NCBI RefSeq assembly: GCF_042767895.1
Contig: NC_091558.1
Coordinates: 42,741,683 to 42,764,182 of the forward strand
From: Penaeus vannamei
Lineage: Eukaryota > Arthropoda > Malacostraca > Decapoda > Penaeidae
DNA length: 22,500 nucleotides
Direction: 5' to 3'
The position numbers and the translations under genes were made by a program. Below the pieces are notes generated by a model, which worked only from the letters and a program-made list of their open reading frames with translations, searched no databases and had not been told where the DNA came from. This document shows positions 16,661 to 22,500 of this stretch, piece by piece; position 1 is the stretch's first letter; every line of letters begins with the position of its first letter.

Positions 16661-16842
16661 GGCATTCATCACGGAGGCTCTCCAAATAAGGCGTGAAGGA
16701 GAGGGCCAGAAGGGTGGAACGAAATACACAAAGTCGACGGATCTTCGACTCATAAATTGAATGTAATACAGTAAAATGCAAAAAAAAAAAATCAAAATAA
16801 ATAAAAAAAACGGTATTAAAACTCAAGGCCTACATCATCCCT
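16661..16842. other. Short unique stretch, no gene
   Basis: Mixed sequence follows the 12-bp array and becomes A-rich after 16775. A reverse frame beginning here is 70 codons and runs into the repeat as Ser/Pro-rich peptide. No domain is recognisable. Confidence 0.5.
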
Positions 16843-17048
16843 AAAAGAAAAGAAAAGAAAAGAAAAAAAACAAGAACAAGAAAAATAAAAAAAGAAGAGG
16901 AAGAAAAAAAAGAAGAGGAAGAAGAGGAGGAGGAAGAAGAAAAAGAAGAGGAGGAAGAAGAGGAAGAAGAAAAAGAAGAAGAAGAAGAAGAAAAAAGAAA
17001 AGAAAAAGAAGAAGAGGAAGAAAAGGTTAAGAAGAAGAAGAAGAAGGA
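16843..17048 (+). repeat. (AAAAG)n then GAA/GAG polypurine tract
   Basis: AAAAG pentamers (about 16846-16868) pass into GAAGAGGAAGAA-type purine sequence up to 17048, with only a few C or T. It abuts a GCCC-rich stretch of opposite strand bias. Confidence 0.93.
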
Positions 17049-17095
17049 GTTCCGCCCGCCCCGCCCACCCCGCCCACCCTACCCATCCCCTACAT
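17049..17095 (+). repeat. CCCGCC/CCCACC repeat
   Basis: CCGCCCGCCCCGCCCACC followed by further CCCACCC words gives six or more C runs with short loops, a minus-strand G-quadruplex and plus-strand i-motif pattern. The CACCC and CCGCCC words also resemble Sp/KLF sites. Confidence 0.8.
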
Positions 17096-17307
17096 CAAAA
17101 CAAAACAAAAAACGGAGCCGCATCTTGACCCAACAGCAACCCTGCAATGACCCCGTTGCAGACTGCACTTCGGGTCATCGCGCAACCGGTCCACGAGGCG
17201 TCCATCACCTCCCAAAGGACCACAAAGGAGATTGACCCCAACGCCATGGCGGGAAATGGGGTCACGGGGTCAAAAACTACCCCCGCCTGGACGAAGACCG
17301 ACGCCGT
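17096..17307. other. Unique island rich in GGGTCA half-sites
   Basis: About 210 bp of mixed sequence holds six GGGTCA hexamers or their complements: TGACCC at 17126, 17148 and 17233; GGGTCA at 17172, 17259 and 17267. The last two form a direct repeat with a 2-nt spacer (DR2). TTGACCCC (17232) and GGGGTCAA (17266) are inverted partners, and CTGCAA/TTGCAG (17142, 17156) makes a small stem. A frame from 17147 has about 56 codons of balanced composition before poly-Lys from the A run; it matches nothing I recognise and I do not call it a gene. Confidence 0.45.
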
Positions 17308-17338
17308 AAAAAAAAAAAAAAAAAAGAATAAAGAGAGA

Positions 17339-17380
<42 letters not shown>

Positions 17381-17393
17381 AAAAAAAATCCGC

Positions 17394-17426
<33 letters not shown>
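17308..17426 (+). repeat. Compound A18 / (GA)n / A13 / T32 repeat
   Basis: An A run (17308-17325), a GA array (17332-17375), thirteen A (17376-17388), TCCGCG and thirty-two T (17395-17426). The A13 and T32 arms can pair around the 6-nt TCCGCG. Homopolymers this long may be misassembled in length. Confidence 0.93.
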
Positions 17427-17430
<4 letters not shown>

Positions 17431-17440
17431 AGGCCTAGTC

Positions 17441-20400
17441 CTGTATTTTCCTGCTTAGAGCAAAGCTAAAATCTACACGGGCGTTGTCTCGTATTTTCCT
17501 GCTCAGGGTAAAGCTAAAAAATACATGGGGATTAACTCGTACAGTATCTTTCGCTCAGAGTAAAGCTAAAATCTACACGGGAATTATCTCGTATTTCCTG
17601 TTCAAGAAAAAGCTAAAATCTACACGGGAATTCTCTCATATTTCCTGGTCAAGAAAAAAAGCTAAAATTTACACGAGAATTCTCTCATATTTCCTGGTCA
17701 AGAAAAAAAAGCTAAAATCTACACGGGATTTCTCTCATATTTCCTGGTCAAGAAAAAGCTAAAATCTACACGGGAATTCTCTCGTATTTCCTGGTCAAGA
17801 AAAAGCTAAAATCTACACGGGAATTCTCTCGTATTTCCTGGTCAAGAAAAAGCTAAAATCTACACGGGAATTCTCTCGTATTTCCTGGTCAAGAAAAAGC
17901 TAAAATCTACATTGGGAATTCTCTCGTATTTCCTGGTCAAGAAAAAGCTAAAATCTACACGGGAATTCTCTCGTATTTCCTGGTCAAGAAAAAGCTAAAA
18001 TCTACACGGGAATTCTCTCGTATTTCCTGGTCAAGAAAAAGCTAAAATCTACACGGGAATTCTCTCGTATTTCCTGGTCAAGAAAAAGCTAAAATCTACA
18101 CGGGAATTCTCTCGTATTTCCTGGTCAAGAAAAAGCTAAAATCTACACGGGAATTCTCTCATATTTCCTGGTCAAGAAAAAGCTAAAATCTACATTGGGA
18201 ATTCTCTCGTATTTCCTGGTCAAGAAAAAGCTAAAATCTACACGGGAATTCTCTCGTCTTTCCTGGTCAAGAAAAAAGCTAAAATCTACACGGGAATTCT
18301 CTCGTATTTCCTGGTCAAGAAAAAAGCTAAAATCTACACGGGAATTCTCTCGTCTTTCCTGGTCAAGAAAAAAGCTAAAATCTACACGGGAATTCTCTCG
18401 TATTTCCTGGTCAAGAAAAAAGCTAAAATCTACACGGGAATTCTCTCGTCTTTCCTGGTCAAGAAAAAGCTAAAATCTACACGGGAATTCTCTCGTATTT
18501 CCTGGTCAAGAAAAAAGCTAAAATCTACACGGGAATTCTCTCGTCTTTCCTGGTCAAGAAAAAGCTAAAATCTACACGGGAATTCTCTCGTCTTTCCTGG
18601 TCAAGAAAAAAGCTAAAATCTACACGGGAATTCTCTCGTATTTCCTGGTCAAGAAAAAAGCTAAAATCTACACGGGAATTCTCTCGTCTTTCCTGGTCAA
18701 GAAAAAAGCTAAAATCTACACGGGAATTCTCTCGTATTTCCTGGTCAAGAAAAAGCTAAAATCTACACGGGAATTCTCTCATATTTCCTGTTCAAGAAAA
18801 AAAAGCTAATATCTACACGGGAATTTTCTCGTCTCTCCTGGTCAAGAAAAAAAACTAAAATCTACACGGGAATTCTCTCATATTTCCTGGTAAAAAAAAA
18901 GCTAAAATCTACACGGGAATTCTCTCGTATTTCCTGGTCAAGAAAAAGCTAAAATCTACACGGGAATTCTCTCGTATTTTCCTGCTCAGTGAAAAAAAGC
19001 TAAATTCTACACGGGATTTCTCTCGTATTTCCTGGTCAAGAAAAAAAAAGCTAAAATCTACAATGGGAATTCTCTCGTATTTCCTGGTCAAGAAAAAGCT
19101 AAAATCTACACGGGAATTCTCTCATATTTCCTGGTCAAGAAAAAAAAGCTAAAATCTACACGGGAATTCTCTCGTATTTCCTGGTCAAGAAAAAGCTAAA
19201 ATCTACACGGGAATTCTCTCGTATTTCCTGGTCAAGAAAAAAAGCTAAAATTTACATGGGAATTCTCTTATATTTCCTGGTCAAGAAAAAGCTAAAATCT
19301 ACACGGGAATTCTCTCGTATTTCCTGGTCAAGAAAAAGCTAAAATGTACACGGGAATTCTCTCATATTTCCTGGTCAAGAAAAAGCTAAAATCTACACGG
19401 GAATTCTCTCGTCTTTTCTGGTCAAGAAAAAGCTAAAATCTACACGGGAATTCTCTCGTATTTCCTGGTCAAGAAAAAGCTAAAATCTACACGGGAATTC
19501 TCTCGTATTTCCTGGTCAAGAAAAAGCTAAAATCTACACGGGAATTCTCTCGTATTTCCTGGTCAAGAAAAAGCTAAAATCTACACGGGAATTCTCTCGT
19601 CTTTTCTGGTCAAGAAAAAGCTAAAATCTACACGGGAATTCTCTCGTATTTCCTGGTCAAGAAAAAGCTAAAATCTACACGGGAATTCTCTCGTATTTCC
19701 TGGTCAAGAAAAAGCTAAAATCTACACGGGAATTCTCTCACATTTCCTGGTCAAGAAAAAGCTAAAATCTACACGGGAATTCTCTCGTATTTCCTGGTCA
19801 AGAAAAAGCTAAAATCTACACGGGAATTCTCTCGTATTTCCTGGTCAAGAAAAAGCTAAAATCTACACGGGAATTCTCTCATATTTCCTGGTCAAGAAAA
19901 AAAGCTAAAATCTACACGGGAATTCTCTCGTATTTCCTGGTCAAGAAAAAGCTAAAATCTACACGGGAATTCTCTCGTATTTCCTGGTCAAGAAAAAGCT
20001 AAAATCTACACGGGAATTCTCTCGTATTTCCTGGTCAAGAAAAAGCTAAAATCTACACGGGAATTCTCTCGTATTTCCTGTTCAAGAAAAAAAGCTAAAA
20101 TCTACACGGGAATTATCTCGTATTTCCTGGTCAAGAAAAAGCTAAAATCTACACGGGAATTCTCTTGTATTTCCTGTTCAAGAAAAAAAGCTAAAATTTA
20201 CATTGGGAATTCTCTCGTATTTCCTGGTCAAGAAAAAGCTAAATTCTACACGGGAATTCTCTCGTATTTCCTGGTCAAGAAAAAGCTAAATTCTACACGG
20301 GAATTCTCTCATATTTCCTGGTCAAGAAAAAGCTAAAATCTACACGGGAATTCTCTCATATTTCCTGGTCAAGAAAAAGCTAAAATCTACACGGGAATTC

Positions 20401-21577
20401 TCTCATATTTCCTGGTCAAGAAAAAGCTAAAATCTACACGGGAATTCTCTCATATTTCCTGGTCAAGAAAAAGCTAAAATCTACACGGGAATTCTCTCAT
20501 ATTTCCTGTTCAAGAAAAAAAGCTAAAATCTACATTGGGAATTCTCTCCTATTTCCTGGTCAAGAAAAAGCTAAAATCTACACGGGAATTCTATCATATT
20601 TCCTGGTCAAGAAAAAGCTAAAATCTACACGGGAATTCTCTCGTATTTCCTGGTCAAGAAAAAGCTAAAATCTACACGGGAATTCTCTCATATTTCCTGG
20701 TCAAGAAAACGCTAAAATCTACACGGGAATTCTCTCGTATTTCCTGGTCAAGAAAACGCTAAAATCTACACGGGAATTCTCTCGTATTTCCTGGTCAAGA
20801 AAAAGCTAAAATCTACACGGGAATTCTCTCGTATTTCCTGGTCAAGAAAAAGCTAAAATCTACACGGGAATTCTCTCGTATTTCCTGGTCAAGAAAAAAA
20901 AAAGCTAAAATCTACACGGGAATTCTCTCGTATTTCCTGGTCAAGAAAAAAGCTAAATTCTACACGGGAATTCTCTCGTATTTCCTGGTCAAGAAAAAGC
21001 TAAAATCTACACGGGAATTATCTCGTATTTCCTGGTCAAGAAAACGCTAAAATCTACATTGGGAATTCTCTCGTATTTCCTGGTCAAGAAAAAGCTAAAA
21101 TCTACACGGGAATTCTCTCGTATTTCCTGGTCAAGAAAAAGCTAAAATCTACACGGGAATTCTCTCGTATTTCCTGGTCAAGAAAAAGCTAAAATCTACA
21201 CGGGAATTCTCTCGTATTTCCTGGTCAAGAAAAAGCTAAAATCTACACGGGAATTCTCTCGTATTTCCTGGTCAAGAAAAAGCTAAAATCTACATTGGGA
21301 ATTCTCTCATATTTCCTGGTCAAGAAAAAAAAGCTAAAATCTACACGGGAATTCTCTCGTATTTCCTGGTCAAGAAAAAGCTAAAATCTACATTGGGAAT
21401 TCTCTCATATTTCCTGTTCAAGAAAAAAAGCTAAAATCTACACGGGAATTCTCTCGTATTTCCTGGTCAAGAAAAAGCTAAAATCTACACGGGAATTCTC
21501 TTATATTTCCTAGTAAAAAAAAAAAGCTAAAATCTACATGGGATTTTTTTCGCATTTTCCTGCTCAGTGAAAAAAAA
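17441..21577. repeat. 47-bp satellite array, about 85-90 copies
   Basis: The unit is AAAGCTAAAATCTACACGGG, AATTCTCTCGTATTTCCTGG, TCAAGAA, 47 bp with five A before GCT. An EcoRI site (GAATTC) falls in almost every unit. Length varies through the A run and through a CATTGGG for CACGGG variant that adds one base. TTTCCTGGTCAAGAAA is an imperfect palindrome (12 of 16 positions match). Core units are highly similar, while the first four and last two units are clearly diverged. Higher-order sub-arrays exist. Most copies are untranslatable; short open stretches appear only where the unit is 48 bp. Confidence 0.97.
18226..18760. repeat. Dimeric higher-order sub-array within the satellite
   Basis: Units ending CGTATTTCC and CGTCTTTCC alternate for about eleven units, with one doubled CGTCTTTCC pair near 18541-18590. 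Most carry six A, making 48-bp units (16 codons). One forward frame (18195-18473) therefore stays open as KLKSTREFSRLSWSRK-like repeats. The alternation indicates that a 95-96-bp dimer was the unit amplified here. Confidence 0.88.
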
Positions 21578-21585
21578 TCGCGCGG

Positions 21586-22045
21586 AGGAGAGGGAGGGAG
21601 GGAGATGGAAGGAAAGGAGGGAAGGAAGGAGAGAGGAGAGGGAAGATGGGGCGTATGGAGGGAAGGAAGGAGAGAGGGAGGCAAGGGAGGGAGGAAGGAA
21701 AGCGGGAGATAAGACGAGTGGAAGGGAAGGAGAGAGGGAGGGAAGGAAGGAGGAGATGGAGGGAGAGGAAGGAAGGGGAGAGGGAGGCAAGGAAAGAGGA
21801 GGAGGAGAGGAAAAGATGGGACGAGGGGAGGAAGGAAGGAGAAAGGGAGGGAAGGAAGGAAGGGAAGGAAGGGAGGAAAGAAGAGAGGGAAGGAAGGGAG
21901 GAAAGAAGGGAGGGAGGAAAGAAGAGAGGGAAGGAAGGAAGGGGAGAGGGAGGAAAGAAGAGTGGGAGGGAAGGAAGGAGAGAGAGAGGGAGAGAACGAA
22001 GGAGAGAGGGAGGCAAGGAAGAAGAGCGAAAGAGAGAGAGAGCGA
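21586..22045 (+). repeat. GGAAGGA/GGGA polypurine tract
   Basis: About 460 bases of GGAAGGAAGG, GGGAGG and GAGAGAGG words with rare C or T. No fixed period is seen, though GGGAGGAAAGAAGAG-like phrases recur around 21870-21960. The forward Glu/Gly/Arg-rich frames and reverse Leu/Ser/Pro-rich frames (up to 223 codons) are composition artefacts. Confidence 0.92.
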
Positions 22046-22500
22046 TCTGAACGAATCTCACCGGAAACTGAACGGTACATTTCGCTCGACTCCCGCGCGT
22101 TATGAGGAAGGACGAGCGAATAGTGAATCAGAATCGTAAACAAGTTCATTGTGCTTCGACAGCTTTCATGATGTATCGTTTAGCCAACGGATTCAGATTT
22201 TTTTTTTCTATCTATTTCAAACCTTTTTATATCTATTTCATAAGATTCGTATTATCCACTTCCTGTACAGATCCTCAGCGTTGTTCCAGAATCTTCGAAG
22301 GCATACGTAGACGAACGCCAAATAAGGTCAAGACCCATAACAATATTATCATTAATATCCTTCCAATCCTAATCCTTGCAACTTCCGCTTCCATAATTAA
22401 CCCAGAACATTAACATAATTATCGCTTCGTTTCACTATGGAAATTATGGCAGGGTAATATACTTTATAGGATACATTATAGGTCTCAATTTCATTCGGAT
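22046..22500. other. Unique AT-rich end region, no supported gene
   Basis: This is mixed sequence with no tandem repeats, apart from a nine-T run near 22200 and TATCTATTTC twice. A forward frame of 103 codons (22102-22413) begins with ATG at 22102, with Lys/Arg/Asn-rich, then Phe/Tyr/Ile-rich, then Ile/Leu-rich stretches. I recognise no domain, and the length is within chance for AT-rich DNA. The region continues beyond the window, so it may belong to flanking genic sequence. Confidence 0.5.

Noticed and set aside
17147..17458. 103-codon frame with a balanced N-terminal part
   Set aside because: Only about 56 codons lie outside homopolymer and GA repeat; no similarity recognised and no upstream signal.
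17441..21577. CRISPR array
   Set aside because: There are no unique spacers: the whole 47-bp unit repeats, it is a satellite in a eukaryotic setting, and no cas gene is present.
22102..22413. 103-codon forward frame near the right end
   Set aside because: No recognised domain; AT-rich composition explains residues. It could be revisited with flanking sequence.

Overview
The window looks like intergenic or heterochromatic-type DNA from a eukaryote, with no protein-coding or RNA gene that I can support. Roughly nine tenths of it is tandem repeat or low-complexity sequence: di-, tri- and tetranucleotide microsatellites, long one-sided purine or pyrimidine tracts, several minisatellites with periods from 12 to about 110 bp, and a 4.1-kb satellite of 47-bp units. 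This density and variety of simple repeats, with long CT/GA and AAT arrays, fits a decapod crustacean best (penaeid shrimp and crab genomes are known for it). That assignment is inference, and other simple-repeat-rich marine invertebrates remain possible. No bacterial operon structure, ribosome-binding-site pattern or recognisable enzyme domain was found. The long open frames are repeats without stop codons, often open in several frames at once.

Layout. 1-690: degenerate ACC/ACT repeats, then a 50-bp repeat carrying the palindrome ATAGGCCTAT. 805-2267: (GAA)14 and a purine block, a GC-rich island with overlapping EGR-type and G-quadruplex motifs, then a TTTC/(TC)60 pyrimidine block facing a GA arm. 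2506-4290: a minisatellite whose units alternate between two types, followed by an (AAT)n array inside a duplicated flank. 4420-4860: A/C-rich repeats. 4861-4990: a short unique island with a perfect AGGTCA direct repeat (DR4). 4990-6640: purine tracts, G-quadruplex motifs and (GA)86. 6641-7310: largely unique DNA. 7306-7700: two small duplications and a G-quadruplex motif. 7776-8790: a C/T minisatellite.

8880-11620 holds three minisatellites in a row (35/91 bp, 28 bp, 29/32 bp). Most of their repeat lengths are not multiples of three and they lack stops, so long frames run through them. 12050-12212 is a regular 24-bp G-rich repeat, 12472-12532 is (TA)30, and 12585-12770 is a decayed dispersed element on the minus strand. 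13346-14190 is the largest unique island, with a hairpin and clustered candidate factor sites. 14195-17426 is another dense series of CT, CTT/CCT, G-rich, C-rich, 12-bp GGGGCTACTCCA-like, GAA and A/T blocks. 17441-21577 is the 47-bp satellite, with an EcoRI site in nearly every unit, higher-order sub-arrays, and divergent edge units that share one variant. 21586-22045 is a GGAAGGA purine tract and 22046-22500 is unique AT-rich DNA.

The most useful leads are the satellite's edge variant and dimer sub-array, the alternating minisatellite at 2.5-4.3 kb, the frame-cycling arrays at 8.9-11.6 kb, and the small unique islands (4.9, 13.4-14.2, 14.7 and 17.1 kb) where nuclear-receptor-like half-sites or hairpins cluster. 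None of these proves a new biological system.
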